A stretch of DNA of 64,000 nt from Paenibacillus sp. FSL R5-0623 (GTDB lineage: Bacteria > Bacillota > Bacilli > Paenibacillales > Paenibacillaceae), in assembly GCF_037974265.1 (NCBI RefSeq), contig NZ_CP150233.1:4216001-4280000 (forward strand), in the 5' to 3' direction. Every line of letters begins with the position of its first letter. The first letter of the stretch is position 1. This document shows positions 49,484 to 59,566 of the stretch, piece after piece. A model generated the notes under the pieces. That model saw nothing but the letters and a program-made list of their open reading frames with translations, searched no databases and was not told where the DNA came from. Position numbers and translations under genes: made by a program.

Positions 49484-52400
49484 TTAACTGCGTTCAATCT
49501 GTTCCAGTTGGTTAGACAAGCTGGTCCATTGCTCGGCCGGAATTCCGCTCTCCAGTGTATCTTGAATTCCACTTACCGCCTCGTCCAGACGCTCTTCCAA
49601 CTGACGGGATTGGTGTTGCAATGATTGACAGAGCTGGTTGTCGTAAAACTGAATCAGCTTGTCTTGCGCAGCAGGTAGAACTTCAATGATCATCTGTTTG
49701 AGGACAGGATCAAGTGCCTCCTGTAACCGCTGACGTCCATCCCCTTCGAAGAACTGTTTCGGATTGCGGAAATAATTCAAATAGCTTTTCCATCCAGACG
49801 GTTCTTCCAAACGAACTTCTTCAAGCACAGGTGTAGTCCAGCGTTCGTTCAGTGGCAGTGACACATCCACGCCCCCTGATAACTGTCTCACCTCATCTAT
49901 ACATTCCGTAACTTGCTTCATCAGCCAGGTCTGACCTGCCTGTTCAAGTCTGAGGGTGGTAGCAAGCAGTTCCTGCTCCAGTTCAATGGCAATCATGCGT
50001 AACAGTTCACGTCCACAGGCTGCAAAAGCCATCTTCAGATTGCCTCGATCCTCCCGAAGTACGGATGGATGGAATGCTTCTGCCATGAATAGACCAAGGC
50101 GATAGGCAAGCCGCTGCCGCACATGGAAGAGTAATTCTGCTGTTTCCTGTGACAGTTCTTCCTTCATCGATCTTGCTGCAAGTTGCTGTATGCGCTGACG
50201 TGACTGCCCCTGAATAGTCCCTAGTTCATCCCGCCGCTGCTGCAATGCTTCCTCACCCTGAGCTGCATCCTCTGCACGATTCTTCAGCCGCTGAATGACA
50301 CGTGCCATCTCTTCCGAAGCTCCACCTACAGCAAGATCGGCTAATTCTCTGCCTGCAAATTGGTTGAACTCTTCCTCAAAACGGATAAAACCAGATTGCT
50401 CAAGCAGCTTCGAATCACCTGCCATCTTGCCTTCCATCGCCAGTATGCTGGATACCGGGAAGAGTCGTGGTGCCCGAATTCCATTACTGCGCAGTTGGGT
50501 GCTCACATGATCGAGAACCTGCTCCAGTTCTTCCTCGGAGGAAGACAGGTCACTGGCATTCACAACAAAGAACATCTGATCCATGGCAGAACTATCCTTA
50601 ACGCGTCCCAACTGATTGAGGAACTGGCGATCTCCTTGGGAGAAAGCATGGTTGTAATACGTTACAAAAATGAGTGCATCCGCATTCTTCATATAATTGA
50701 AGGTTACACCCGTATGACGAGCATTCACGGAGTCCGCTCCTGGTGTGTCTACCAGTACAATGCCTTGTTCAGTCACATCGCAACTGTAATAGAGATCGAT
50801 GCTGTCCACAAAACAGGACTTCTTCTCGTTTGCGACAAAGTTACGATAACCGTCCAGATCCACCAACACATCCTGACCTAACTGGTCCGCTGTTTCTTCC
50901 CACCCGGCTGCTGCCGCCTGCAAAAAGCTGTAATGCGGGCGCCCCGCCGGGTGTACATCCTGTGGTGAGAGGGAGCGTACTCGCTTCTGCCACTCCGCTC
51001 CAGGCTCACCCAGTCCGAGCAAACGGAAGGAATAGGCGAGGTCTTCCTGGAAGGCGTCCCGGGTCTTCATGCGGACCCGGGCTGTTCCATGCTCCGCGCC
51101 ACCGGCAGGAGCCATAATCCGGTTAATCGCCGCTGTCGTTGGATGCGGCGAGACGGGTAGTACAGCTTCGCCCAGCAACGCGTTGGCGAAGGAGGATTTG
51201 CCGGCGCTGAATGCTCCGAACAGCGCCAGAGTGAACGTCCCGCCCGCAAGTGAAGCCGCGCGTGCACGCAGATCCCGTACCGCCGACCCCATGGCGGGGT
51301 ACGGCTCCACCAGCGCAGCAGCGGCTTCGAGCCGTGCCGCTGCTGCGTCCAGGCGTCGGCGGCGTTCAGCGCCAGCCGCCGCCGATGGCCCAGGCACCGC
51401 CGCCGCGATTGCGCGCTGCGCTGGCGGTGCCTCTGGCGTCTGTGGCTGCGCAGCCACAGACGTTGACGTGCCCGCATGCGGACCGGGTGCTTCGCCCGGT
51501 CCAGGTACCGCGGGCACGTCCGGGCCCTTCACCTCCGGCAATAGCCCGGAGGGGAGGGGGCCCGCATCAGGCAGCAGGCTGCGCAGCCCTGCTGCCTCTG
51601 CGGCGGCGCTGCGCTGGAGCGCTGTATAGCGCGCCGCCGCCGCGGATTGCGCCAGCAGCGCTGCGCGGCTGGCGTCCAGCGCCTGGAGCGCGGCTTCGCC
51701 TTGCGCTGCCAGCGCTTCCAGCATGCGGTCGGCCAACATCATGGCCGACCTGCGATAGCGGGCCTCAATCTCGCCCCGCACATCTTTACTGAATTGAATC
51801 ACATACTCTGGAGATACCTCTGCACTGGCACTGCGTTTCATCTCCAATAATGCTTCATCTACAGCAGGCAGCTCCGTATTAAGCGCCTGCTCCCACTCCG
51901 CTCCCCATAACTGATGGGACTCACCCAGCTGTCTAAGCATCGTACGAATATGTACCTCGACTTGCCCGGAAGCCTGATCCTGTAACAAACTTACCAGCTC
52001 AGAAGCACGGCGTTGTTTCTCCTGCTCGGTTTTGCCACCTGAGAACAATAAGCCTACCCGGAAGCCCGGTTTGCGGCTCTCCAAATAGGCAGCAGCAGAC
52101 GCACGAATATCCGCAGGAGTAAGATTTGCATTTGCCAGAAGAGGCTCAAGCTCTGCCCGGAATTTCTCACGCACTCGCGAAGGCCCGGTACGAATGTCTG
52201 CTGCTTGTTGATCAAGAAGCTCCAGCTCTCGTTCCAAGCGTTCAATTCCTTCCTTGCCACCAATCTCATCCAGCAGGGAATTCTCTTCGTCTTCACGTTT
52301 CTCCGCTTCTCTCGTCAGGTGTTGCTCCGTTACATGACTGGCCGAACTTGCCAAACTGTGCGTAATTAACGCTTCCTTCTCTTGCATCATGTGTCCAATG

Positions 52401-53170
52401 AGTTCCGGAAGCACATCCCACTGGTTGTAGCGATGCTGCTTGTCGCGGAGGGAAGTAAACAACAGTCCGTCATATCTGACTTCCCAAGCCGCAAATATAG
52501 CTTCGACACCTTCGGTATATTGGTCAAAAGAGAGCTCACGCTCCCGATGCTTGTCGATCTGGTTCACGATCAAAAACAACGGTTTGCCCCAATCCGACAG
52601 ACTCTTGGCAAATGAAAGGTTTGTCTCGGACTGAACATGATTATAGTCCATGACATAGAAGACCACATCCGCCAGATGAAGCGCGGAATGGGTCGCGAGA
52701 CTATGTCCGCGATCTGTTGAATCCACACCTGGTGTATCCAGCAGGACAGCATCATCTTTCAGCAGAGGAATATTATCCCATACCTCGATCGAGCTGTAAG
52801 CTCCACCATTTTTGCAATACGCCTCCAATTCCTCTGGAGAAACTTCAAGTGTTCCTGCTCCATTGTCAGCGCTTACGTTTGGCGTAGTGTAAATAAGCGC
52901 TCTTGGCTTACCATTACGTATGGATACCACATTTGCACTGGTTGGCACGGGACTTGAAGGCAGGACCCGTTTACCGCATAAACTGTTGATGAGACTCGAT
53001 TTGCCTGCAGAGAAATGACCACAGAACGCAATCGTCAGATGTTTCATTTCAGCCTTGCTGATTAAATCCGTTAAAGCCTGTACAGCCGTATGGTCCCCTG
53101 TCTGCTCCATCGCTTCACGCAGCGGAAGCAAAGGTTTGGCCATTTCTTTTGGGTAATCTGTTCTGGACAT
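49484..53170 (-). CDS. Tandem two-GTPase bacterial dynamin (DynA/YpbR-like)
   Basis: A 1228-residue membrane-remodelling dynamin, a fusion of two dynamin units like B. subtilis DynA (1193 residues), which protects membranes against pores and phage. First GTPase: G1 GHFSAGKSSLINSL, G3 LLDTPGVDSTD, G4 LIVNQIDKH (residues about 45-240). Second: G1 GAFSAGKSSFANALLG, G3 VDTPGADSVN, G4 FVVNASDLSS (about 670-900). Long helical stalks follow each. The ATG at 53170 has GGGGGAAGG upstream. The linker between the units is Ala/Pro-rich and extremely GC-rich compared with the rest of the gene. It is monocistronic. Confidence 0.95.
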   Translation of the reverse strand: MSRTDYPKEMAKPLLPLREAMEQTGDHTAVQALTDLISKAEMKHLTIAFCGHFSAGKSSLINSLCGKRVLPSSPVPTSANVVSIRNGKPRALIYTTPNVSADNGAGTLEVSPEELEAYCKNGGAYSSIEVWDNIPLLKDDAVLLDTPGVDSTDRGHSLATHSALHLADVVFYVMDYNHVQSETNLSFAKSLSDWGKPLFLIVNQIDKHRERELSFDQYTEGVEAIFAAWEVRYDGLLFTSLRDKQHRYNQWDVLPELIGHMMQEKEALITHSLASSASHVTEQHLTREAEKREDEENSLLDEIGGKEGIERLERELELLDQQAADIRTGPSRVREKFRAELEPLLANANLTPADIRASAAAYLESRKPGFRVGLLFSGGKTEQEKQRRASELVSLLQDQASGQVEVHIRTMLRQLGESHQLWGAEWEQALNTELPAVDEALLEMKRSASAEVSPEYVIQFSKDVRGEIEARYRRSAMMLADRMLEALAAQGEAALQALDASRAALLAQSAAAARYTALQRSAAAEAAGLRSLLPDAGPLPSGLLPEVKGPDVPAVPGPGEAPGPHAGTSTSVAAQPQTPEAPPAQRAIAAAVPGPSAAAGAERRRRLDAAAARLEAAAALVEPYPAMGSAVRDLRARAASLAGGTFTLALFGAFSAGKSSFANALLGEAVLPVSPHPTTAAINRIMAPAGGAEHGTARVRMKTRDAFQEDLAYSFRLLGLGEPGAEWQKRVRSLSPQDVHPAGRPHYSFLQAAAAGWEETADQLGQDVLVDLDGYRNFVANEKKSCFVDSIDLYYSCDVTEQGIVLVDTPGADSVNARHTGVTFNYMKNADALIFVTYYNHAFSQGDRQFLNQLGRVKDSSAMDQMFFVVNASDLSSSEEELEQVLDHVSTQLRSNGIRAPRLFPVSSILAMEGKMAGDSKLLEQSGFIRFEEEFNQFAGRELADLAVGGASEEMARVIQRLKNRAEDAAQGEEALQQRRDELGTIQGQSRQRIQQLAARSMKEELSQETAELLFHVRQRLAYRLGLFMAEAFHPSVLREDRGNLKMAFAACGRELLRMIAIELEQELLATTLRLEQAGQTWLMKQVTECIDEVRQLSGGVDVSLPLNERWTTPVLEEVRLEEPSGWKSYLNYFRNPKQFFEGDGRQRLQEALDPVLKQMIIEVLPAAQDKLIQFYDNQLCQSLQHQSRQLEERLDEAVSGIQDTLESGIPAEQWTSLSNQLEQIERS

Positions 53171-53477
53171 GACTGGCCTTCCCCCTGGCTCCTCTAATTT
53201 GACATCCGTTTCGACGTCTATCTCTTTTACAACATTTATTTTAACATTATCAAGTTTGAATTTGAACGGTTGGAATTGAATATACATAAATGATTGTATA
53301 AAACTTTAATCTAAAAAAAATAAAACCGAACAAGTCGGTTTTATCTGTAAAACGTTTTATACTCGGTATTTAGCAAATGCTTACGCCAAGTGTCTGTTGC
53401 ATGAATGCGATGCGATCATCTTAACCACAACGATCATCATGACATTAATACAACAGAACCAATAGTGTAATCACTTC
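53171..53477. other. 307-base gap before the dynamin gene
   Basis: Noncoding. It contains the terminator of the upstream 90-residue gene (53312-53344) and a perfect 12-base palindrome TAAAACGTTTTA at 53348-53359. The dynamin promoter must lie between about 53171 and 53310 but no clear consensus pair was found. Confidence 0.6.
53312..53344 (-). terminator. Terminator of the 90-residue unknown gene
   Basis: ATAAAACCGA pairs with TCGGTTTTAT around CTTGT, followed on the minus strand by TTTTTTTT. Confidence 0.88.
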
Positions 53478-53750
53478 TTATGAAACTGCGTTCTCCATGG
53501 AAGGCAGCAAGATTTCAAATACTTGTCCATGTTGCAGAATTGTAATGTCTCTGCCTTTGTCTCTCATAACAACAACTTCGGGTTTAACGGACATACGCTC
53601 CAGATAATGTTCAGGTACGTCGCCAGAGTGGCTTACTGTGATGCCTTCTACTTCTTTTTCTTCATTTTCAGCCATTTCCTGTTCAACGATTTGTTCAAAG
53701 ATATCGGAGAAGGCCTCAAAATTGTCAGTGTACACGGAAATGCATTTCAT
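53478..53750 (-). CDS. Unknown 90-residue acidic protein
   Basis: A small soluble acidic protein (MKCISVYTDNFEAFSDIFEQI, then a run of Glu residues, ending ILQHGQVFEILLPSMENAVS). No signal peptide or membrane segment. The pattern of strand-helix-strand with GDVPEHYLERMSV and VVMRDKGRDITILQHG suggests a small alpha/beta fold, but I do not recognise the family. It lies 23 bases after the nth stop codon and is followed by a terminator, so nth and this gene form a two-gene operon. Function unknown. Confidence 0.6.
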   Translation of the reverse strand: MKCISVYTDNFEAFSDIFEQIVEQEMAENEEKEVEGITVSHSGDVPEHYLERMSVKPEVVVMRDKGRDITILQHGQVFEILLPSMENAVS

Positions 53751-53773
53751 GATTATTCATCCTTTTCTACTCA

Positions 53774-54469
53774 TTAATTTATTTTTCGTTTTCGGGTGGT
53801 GACACGTTCCTTATCTTTCCTGATTTGGGACGTTTTCATACGTTTTTTCCCTTCCCTGCATATGTCCAGCAATGGACAGATATGACACGCAGGGTTCTGT
53901 GCCTTGCAATGGTAGCGTCCAAAAAATATAAACCGGTGGTGAGTTATAGTCCACTCGTCCCGGGGTACGCGCTTCATTAGTTTCTTTTCGACTTCAAGTA
54001 CGGAGTCATCCCAACCCGCAAGCGCCAGCCGCTTGGATACACGTTCAACATGAGTATCTACCGCAATTGCCGGTACTCCAAACGCATTGGAAACAACTAC
54101 ATTCGCGGTTTTCCGCCCGACACCTGGTAGCGTCACAAGCTGATCATGTTCCTGCGGTACATCACCGCCATACTGCTCTATTAAGATTCGGCACATGTTC
54201 TGAATATGCTTGGCCTTGTTCCGGTACAAACCGATTCGCCGAATATCCTGTTCCAGCTCTTCGAGAGGAACCGCCAGATAATCTGCTGGGCTTCTGTACT
54301 TCTGGAACAAATCTGCGGTTACCTTGTTCACCGTTTCATCGGTGCACTGGGCAGACAAAAGGACAGCTACCGTCAATTCAAATGCATTGCTGTGATTTAA
54401 TTCGCAATGTGCATCAGGAAACATTGCTTCCATAGTTTCGAGTATATGTCTAACCGTCGCTGCATTCAT
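53774..54469 (-). CDS. nth: Endonuclease III
   Basis: A 231-residue DNA glycosylase/AP-lyase that removes oxidised pyrimidines. The helix-hairpin-helix is LPGVGRKTANVV with the catalytic Lys, followed by VDTHVERVSKRL with the catalytic Asp. The iron-sulfur cluster ligands are C-x6-C-x2-C-x5-C in CKAQNPACHICPLLDIC. The C-terminal tail beyond the cluster is basic (GKKRMKTSQIRKDKERVTTRKRK), slightly longer than the E. coli enzyme (211 residues) and may add DNA contacts. It precedes a small unknown gene in one operon. Very confident. Confidence 0.98.
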   Translation of the reverse strand: MNAATVRHILETMEAMFPDAHCELNHSNAFELTVAVLLSAQCTDETVNKVTADLFQKYRSPADYLAVPLEELEQDIRRIGLYRNKAKHIQNMCRILIEQYGGDVPQEHDQLVTLPGVGRKTANVVVSNAFGVPAIAVDTHVERVSKRLALAGWDDSVLEVEKKLMKRVPRDEWTITHHRFIFFGRYHCKAQNPACHICPLLDICREGKKRMKTSQIRKDKERVTTRKRKIN

Positions 54470-54560
54470 GAAGAGCTACCTCCCACAAAATGACTCCACT
54501 CTGCGGAGCCTTACTTCGAAGCTTCATCCAAGTACTTTGCGGGGACCTCAAAAAGCTTGC

Positions 54561-54602
54561 AAAAAAAACGTCTTGATGCGGGAAAGATCCCGTATCAAGA
54601 CG
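54561..54602 (-). terminator. Terminator of the SLH-protein operon
   Basis: CGTCTTGAT and CGGG pair with CCCG and ATCAAGACG around GATCTTT, followed on the minus strand by eight T residues. Confidence 0.88.
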
Positions 54603-54632
54603 GTCATTCTTTTGATCCTCGAAAAGAAACGA

Positions 54633-57371
54633 TTACTGTTTTTGAATCTCCAGAATAACATTGTTCAGGAGATACAATACAATATTATCATTATCTCTGA
54701 GAGATTGCACGCTTAAAGTATTGTCACCCTGGTGAACAAATACACTTGATCCGAGTGCAAAACGATAGTTTGTGTCTGTTGTCGTTTCCCGTTTAACCAA
54801 AATCTGGTTACCAACGCCATCATAAGACCAGAATTGTTTGCTCATGACAGTTAGTACTCTGAAGCGTGTGGAATTATCCGTATCTTTTGTCATTTCCACA
54901 CGATCCCCGACCGTAAGACTAGTCAATGAAGTTAATGTGGAGCCAGATTTTACGACTTTAACCGAACCGCTAACAGGCACGGTTTCAGTCTGGCCGTTAA
55001 ACTGTTTGAGCGTTACAGATGAAGCATCTACCGCTGTAACTTCAGCCAGCGTACGCTTCACGACTTGAACCGCTTTTGGCGTAGCTCCTTCAAACGTTAC
55101 ATTAATCAGGTTGCCTGCTGTCAGTTGCGAAGGCGTGATCGTCTGACCACTCTCTCCTGTCAGTACCGCTTGATCCACGTAGAACTGACTTGTCAACAGA
55201 TCGGATTTTACTCGAATACGACTGTTTGCTTCCAAAGCAACCACTTCGAATTGAGCCACAGTATTCAGTGCAACCTTCTGCACAATATCCTGATTTGCTC
55301 CAAGCGTTACGGTCACTTTGTCACCAATCTTCAAATCTCCCAGACTTGCGCCCGATTTGTTATAGATCTCAACCGTAGGTGCTGTAGTATAAGGCACTGT
55401 AATCGTCTGATTACCAGACAACACACTGATTTTTCTGCCCGTTGTGTCAATGTTGCTGATCGTACCTTCATACTTGTAAATCACTTTAACGGACAACGCA
55501 CGTGTTCCCACATAGGTCAGATCCAATTTGCGACCATCATTTAAAATCGACTCCAGACCAGCGAGTGTAGGTTTGGTCGTATTGTAATCCAGTTTGGTTT
55601 TCTCATCCAATGTAAATACAAACGGTTTCTTGTTGTTGTCCAACACGGTAAGTACCTTTGTTTTGCTGTTGTAAGATACAACCGTTACTCCGTTCATAGG
55701 TTCCATTTGACGTCCAATCACCTGAATACGCGTTACCTGATCGTCAGCGTTCAATGACAACTCCACCTGATCCCCGTTCGTTGCATCTGTGATGAGATCA
55801 TTCAGCGTTGCATCCTGAATACCATTAATAATAACTTCCGGCTTTTCAGTCAGCAATTTCGCCTCAAGGGAACCCCCTTCACGTTTGAACGTTAACGTGG
55901 ACTGGTTGCCACCGATCTCAACCAATGTTCCTCGCACAGATTGCTCCACACCTTGAGACAATGTGATAGTTTGCAAAACACTGTCCTTTACGGTGTATTT
56001 CACGGCACTGCCGGCTTTGAGATCAGCCACTGACATGATACGGTTTTGATATGTGATAAGCAGATTGTCATTGTATGCAAACTGCTCTGTTGCACCCGCT
56101 GCATTGACAAGTTTAATCGTTTTGCCAGAAGTAGACACTTCAGCAACTACGCCATTGTCACTCTTGTTAACAATGCCGGATTTCACACGAATAGCAACTG
56201 TTTTTTTGTCAGCCGAGAACGTCTCACGCTGTACCTCGATGATACTATCTGCCGTAATATCGGACAGTTTGATTGCATTACCATTCTGATCGATGAATGC
56301 AGTTGCCTCATCATAACTGTACGTTTCGTAATTCTCGCCCACAAAGATACCAATTTTATTACCAGACAACGAACGTGCAAATGTACCTTCAACACTTTCC
56401 ACCTGCGGTGTAGCATCAACAACTTCTACATAGGAAGCCCCACCTGCCGAACCTACAACCATAACTTTCGTATACAGCTTCACATCTGTGGCGGAAGCAC
56501 GAGTTTCACTGTCTTTCGTAAAGTAAGGCGTACTGCTGTTCACTGCGAAGTTAACGGCTTTTCCGTCCACAACCAGCGTGATCTGCCCATCTTTCAATCC
56601 TGTCACATAACCCGTGGATGTGTTCGGGTACGTTGTATCCGTTAACGATTCACCACGACTGAAGAAGGTAGCCAGTTGAGCACGGGTTACGGAACCAGTT
56701 GGATTGAATTTGTTGCCTTCCACACCTTTGGCCAGATCCAGGCTAACAGCCAGATTGACATAACCTTTACCACTTTCGGAAATACTTGCATTATCAGCAA
56801 ATCCGGTAGATTGATTGTTTTGTGCCTTCGCTTCAGCATCCTTGTCCAATGAACGGATTAACAATTTCGTAATCCATTCCCGTGAAGCCGGCTTTTGACC
56901 CCAGGAGGTCTTGGATACATCCACCGTTGATTCTTCCGTTTTGTCAATCAGTCCCAGTTGAAGTGCCAGCGCGACATATGGCTTGAAATAATTTCCCACT
57001 TCCATGTTTGTCGGTAATGCCGCAGCCGTGTCGGTATTCAACTGGCCCTCTTGATTCATAAAACGGATTGCCATCGTTACAGCTTCTTGCTGTGTTACCG
57101 CATCTCCTGGACGGAACAGGCCGTTGTTACCGAGAAGAATACCTTGATATGCCAGTTTGTAGACATGTTTTTCAGCCCAGTATCCGACCTTGATGTCACT
57201 GAACAAACCAGTTGGTGCAGCCGTATTTGTTATTGCAGCAGTCTGACCCTGCCCCGTTTCTGTTGATTCTGCTGCCATGGCAGCTCCGCCGGCGCTAAGG
57301 GCCATCATGCCTGCAAGCACGGCTGATACTACTTTTTTAGAGTGTGATGTATGGTTATATTTAAAAGTCAC
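54633..57371 (-). CDS. Large SLH-domain surface protein
   Basis: A 912-residue wall-associated protein. The signal peptide runs to about residue 34 (AMAAES). Three SLH repeats lie at about 55-240 (LFSDIKVGYWAEKHVYKLAYQGILLGNNG; FKPYVALALQLGLID; GKGYVNLAVSLDLAKGVEGNKFNPTG), which tether it to pyruvylated wall polymer. About 650 residues of beta-rich repeats follow, each with alternating Thr/Val strands and GQ/DG turns, resembling S-layer or bacterial SH3-like modules. It is the last gene of a unit with a GerMN lipoprotein and an amidase. It could be a structural surface-layer component. Function beyond anchoring is unknown. Confidence 0.88.
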   Translation of the reverse strand: MTFKYNHTSHSKKVVSAVLAGMMALSAGGAAMAAESTETGQGQTAAITNTAAPTGLFSDIKVGYWAEKHVYKLAYQGILLGNNGLFRPGDAVTQQEAVTMAIRFMNQEGQLNTDTAAALPTNMEVGNYFKPYVALALQLGLIDKTEESTVDVSKTSWGQKPASREWITKLLIRSLDKDAEAKAQNNQSTGFADNASISESGKGYVNLAVSLDLAKGVEGNKFNPTGSVTRAQLATFFSRGESLTDTTYPNTSTGYVTGLKDGQITLVVDGKAVNFAVNSSTPYFTKDSETRASATDVKLYTKVMVVGSAGGASYVEVVDATPQVESVEGTFARSLSGNKIGIFVGENYETYSYDEATAFIDQNGNAIKLSDITADSIIEVQRETFSADKKTVAIRVKSGIVNKSDNGVVAEVSTSGKTIKLVNAAGATEQFAYNDNLLITYQNRIMSVADLKAGSAVKYTVKDSVLQTITLSQGVEQSVRGTLVEIGGNQSTLTFKREGGSLEAKLLTEKPEVIINGIQDATLNDLITDATNGDQVELSLNADDQVTRIQVIGRQMEPMNGVTVVSYNSKTKVLTVLDNNKKPFVFTLDEKTKLDYNTTKPTLAGLESILNDGRKLDLTYVGTRALSVKVIYKYEGTISNIDTTGRKISVLSGNQTITVPYTTAPTVEIYNKSGASLGDLKIGDKVTVTLGANQDIVQKVALNTVAQFEVVALEANSRIRVKSDLLTSQFYVDQAVLTGESGQTITPSQLTAGNLINVTFEGATPKAVQVVKRTLAEVTAVDASSVTLKQFNGQTETVPVSGSVKVVKSGSTLTSLTSLTVGDRVEMTKDTDNSTRFRVLTVMSKQFWSYDGVGNQILVKRETTTDTNYRFALGSSVFVHQGDNTLSVQSLRDNDNIVLYLLNNVILEIQKQ

Positions 57372-57443
57372 CTATGATTCCCCTCTCTCATGTAAAACGA
57401 CCCATATTCCGTGGATTCACGGTACAACAGTATGCTGTACAGC

Positions 57444-58121
57444 CTACTCGGATCTTGTCATTGGATGTTCAAGATCCACATGGCCCATCAGACTCTCCGT
57501 CTGCTGACCATCCACCAGTAAATCAAGTGATTTTACTTCATCAAACTGGAAGAACGTTTGTTTTAGAGCATCCAGCGCATAAGATTCTCCACCTGCTCCA
57601 AGACGTGCCGTATCTGGCATATGAATATCCAGCGTAAGAGCTCCATCCTTGAACTGAACAGACTTCAATTCAATTTCTTTAGACCACAGCGGAACAAGTT
57701 TATCGTCTTTGCTCTGTTGCAGTGATTCAAAGGCAGCTTTATATTTGGCATCATCCGATGCGTATGAAATCTCTGCCGAAGCTTTGTGCAACTCCAGTTC
57801 TTCTTCATCCGTATAGAATACAGTGATCGTTTTCTTTTGATTACTTTCAGAAGTTGCTGGCGTCTCCGTAGACGTTTCGCTTGGCGGAGTAGTTGTAGTC
57901 GCTTCCTCCGAACTGCCTTCCGTGGATTCTGTAGGTGTTGTGTTCTCTTCAGGTTCAGCGGTTACCGGTTCGGTAATTGTTTCGCCTTCAACCTCGGTCA
58001 CATTGGTTTCAGTTCCTGCGCCTTGCGTCTGATTCGGAGCAGCTGTTGGCTTGCTTCCACATCCAGCAGCAACTGCCATAACCGTTACCAGCAAGGCTGC
58101 AATCCATATTTTCTTGTTCAT
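57444..58121 (-). CDS. GerMN-domain lipoprotein
   Basis: A 225-residue lipoprotein with lipobox AVAAGCGS. A Thr/Glu/Pro-rich unstructured spacer (about residues 25-95) leads to a GerMN domain (about 98-210: TITVFYTDEEELELH, YKAAFESLQQS, IELKSVQFKDGALTLDIHMPDTARLGAGGESYALDALKQTFFQF). GerMN domains occur in B. subtilis GerM, needed for spore formation and germination. The gene follows an AMIN/Amidase_3 gene by 35 bases, a common pairing, and precedes the SLH gene, so it probably helps wall remodelling. Family confident, role inferred. Confidence 0.92.
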   Translation of the reverse strand: MNKKIWIAALLVTVMAVAAGCGSKPTAAPNQTQGAGTETNVTEVEGETITEPVTAEPEENTTPTESTEGSSEEATTTTPPSETSTETPATSESNQKKTITVFYTDEEELELHKASAEISYASDDAKYKAAFESLQQSKDDKLVPLWSKEIELKSVQFKDGALTLDIHMPDTARLGAGGESYALDALKQTFFQFDEVKSLDLLVDGQQTESLMGHVDLEHPMTRSE

Positions 58122-58156
58122 TCTAACTCCGCCTCCTCAACATAAGGGCTTGTCCC

Positions 58157-59566
58157 TTATTGAATTCCCAGATACTCCTTGATTCCTGCAACAATCCCTT
58201 TGGCAACACTGTTCTGGAAACTCTCCGTGAACAGGGCTGCTTCGTCGCTCTTATTGCTAAGGAATCCACCTTCCAGCAGAACTGCTGGCATTGTCGTTTC
58301 ACGGGTCACATGGAGACTTGCCGTTTTCACTCCACGATCTTTCAGTCCGGATGACTGTAAAAGATACTTGTGCATCACTGTAGCAAGTGCTTTGCTGTTG
58401 GAGCGTGTATAGAATGTCTCTACACCGTTCGCAGCAGCAGGGCCACTGTTAGCATGAATGGAGATGAAAATATCCGCTTTTATGTCTTGTGCAATCTTCA
58501 CACGTTCTTTCAATGCCAAAAATGTATCATCGCTGCGCGTTAACACAACGTCAATTTTGGATTCTTTTTTCAACAAGGCTTCCACTTTCAGAGCCATTGC
58601 CAGATTGAAGTCTTTTTCACGTTTACCAGTTACACCGATTGCCCCAGGATCCTGATCTCCGTGACCTGCATCGATAACGACAACTTTTTTGCCATTATTA
58701 CCAACTGGAGGAGCAGGTGTACCACTTTGATTGTCGAGGTTAATCATAACCAGTCCGGAATCATTTTGCACACTGTACCCTTTTGAACTGGACAGATCGA
58801 TTACAAAACGAATTGTAGATGGACTGTTGCTGTATAACGAGTAACGAATCTTAGACACATCCGGATAGCCGCTAACGACGAGTTGTCCATTCTGGTTGCT
58901 GTCTAAAGCCTGTCCTTCACTGAACGAATCAGCAAATGCGGTATTCGGCAAGTCTATAACGATTCGATCTGGTCCTGTCATCGTGAAGACGTTCGGCTTC
59001 GTACTTCCGCTTGTTGCAATCATGAAGCGGTTGTCGCTGAAGCTGATGCCGTTCACCAGTACAAGACCTTCTTGATCCGATCCTCCGCCTTCATTGCCAG
59101 AGTTCGGCGGTGTGGTTGTCCCGTTTCCAGAACCTGAATTCTGGGTAACTAATGTTACCGTCTTCGTAGTATTGTTCCAACCCACCTTAAGACCCATTTC
59201 CTCACCAATAAATCGGAGAGGTACGAGCGTAGTACCATTTTTCACGAGTGGCGGGGCATCCAAGTTTACGTTACTGCCGTTCACCGTTGCCGTCTTCTGT
59301 CCAACAATCATCTGCATGGCAGTGTTGTCTTTGCTAATAGTCACTGTTTGCGTTTGCTGCCTCCACTCCACGCTATATCCAAGATTTTCGGACACAACCC
59401 GGATCGGAACCATCACCTTGCTGTTGATAATTTCCGCTTTTGTATCCGATGGCTGTACGATTTCTTTTCCGTCTAGGATAATTTTCGTGTCTGTTGCTGC
59501 GTGACTATAGCCCGGGAATACGAACCCAAAGACAAATAACAGTACCAAAAAACCGAACTTCTTCAT
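58157..59566 (-). CDS. N-acetylmuramoyl-L-alanine amidase with AMIN domain (copy 1)
   Basis: A 469-residue secreted zinc amidase that splits the peptide from muramic acid in peptidoglycan. Signal peptide to about residue 24; copper-amine-oxidase-N-type domain about 28-145 (VMVPIRVVSENLGYSVEWRQQTQTV; TTLVPLRFIGEEMGLKVGW); AMIN targeting domain about 165-285; Amidase_3 catalytic domain about 295-469. Zinc and catalytic residues: His in IDAGHG, Glu in REKDFNL, His in ISIHANS, Glu in VLLEGGFLSN. It is the first gene of a unit with GerMN and SLH genes and is a close paralogue of the next gene upstream. Confidence 0.96.
   Translation of the reverse strand: MKKFGFLVLLFVFGFVFPGYSHAATDTKIILDGKEIVQPSDTKAEIINSKVMVPIRVVSENLGYSVEWRQQTQTVTISKDNTAMQMIVGQKTATVNGSNVNLDAPPLVKNGTTLVPLRFIGEEMGLKVGWNNTTKTVTLVTQNSGSGNGTTTPPNSGNEGGGSDQEGLVLVNGISFSDNRFMIATSGSTKPNVFTMTGPDRIVIDLPNTAFADSFSEGQALDSNQNGQLVVSGYPDVSKIRYSLYSNSPSTIRFVIDLSSSKGYSVQNDSGLVMINLDNQSGTPAPPVGNNGKKVVVIDAGHGDQDPGAIGVTGKREKDFNLAMALKVEALLKKESKIDVVLTRSDDTFLALKERVKIAQDIKADIFISIHANSGPAAANGVETFYTRSNSKALATVMHKYLLQSSGLKDRGVKTASLHVTRETTMPAVLLEGGFLSNKSDEAALFTESFQNSVAKGIVAGIKEYLGIQ

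Noticed and set aside
51069..51792. Long plus-strand reading frames opposite the dynamin linker
   Set aside because: They arise from GC-rich low-complexity sequence with few stop codons, lack ribosome sites, and their translations are arginine/proline/alanine-rich with no motifs.
53348..53359. TAAAACGTTTTA palindrome considered as a CcpA cre site
   Set aside because: It lacks the cre core spacing TGWAANCGNTNWCA and adjoins no carbohydrate gene.
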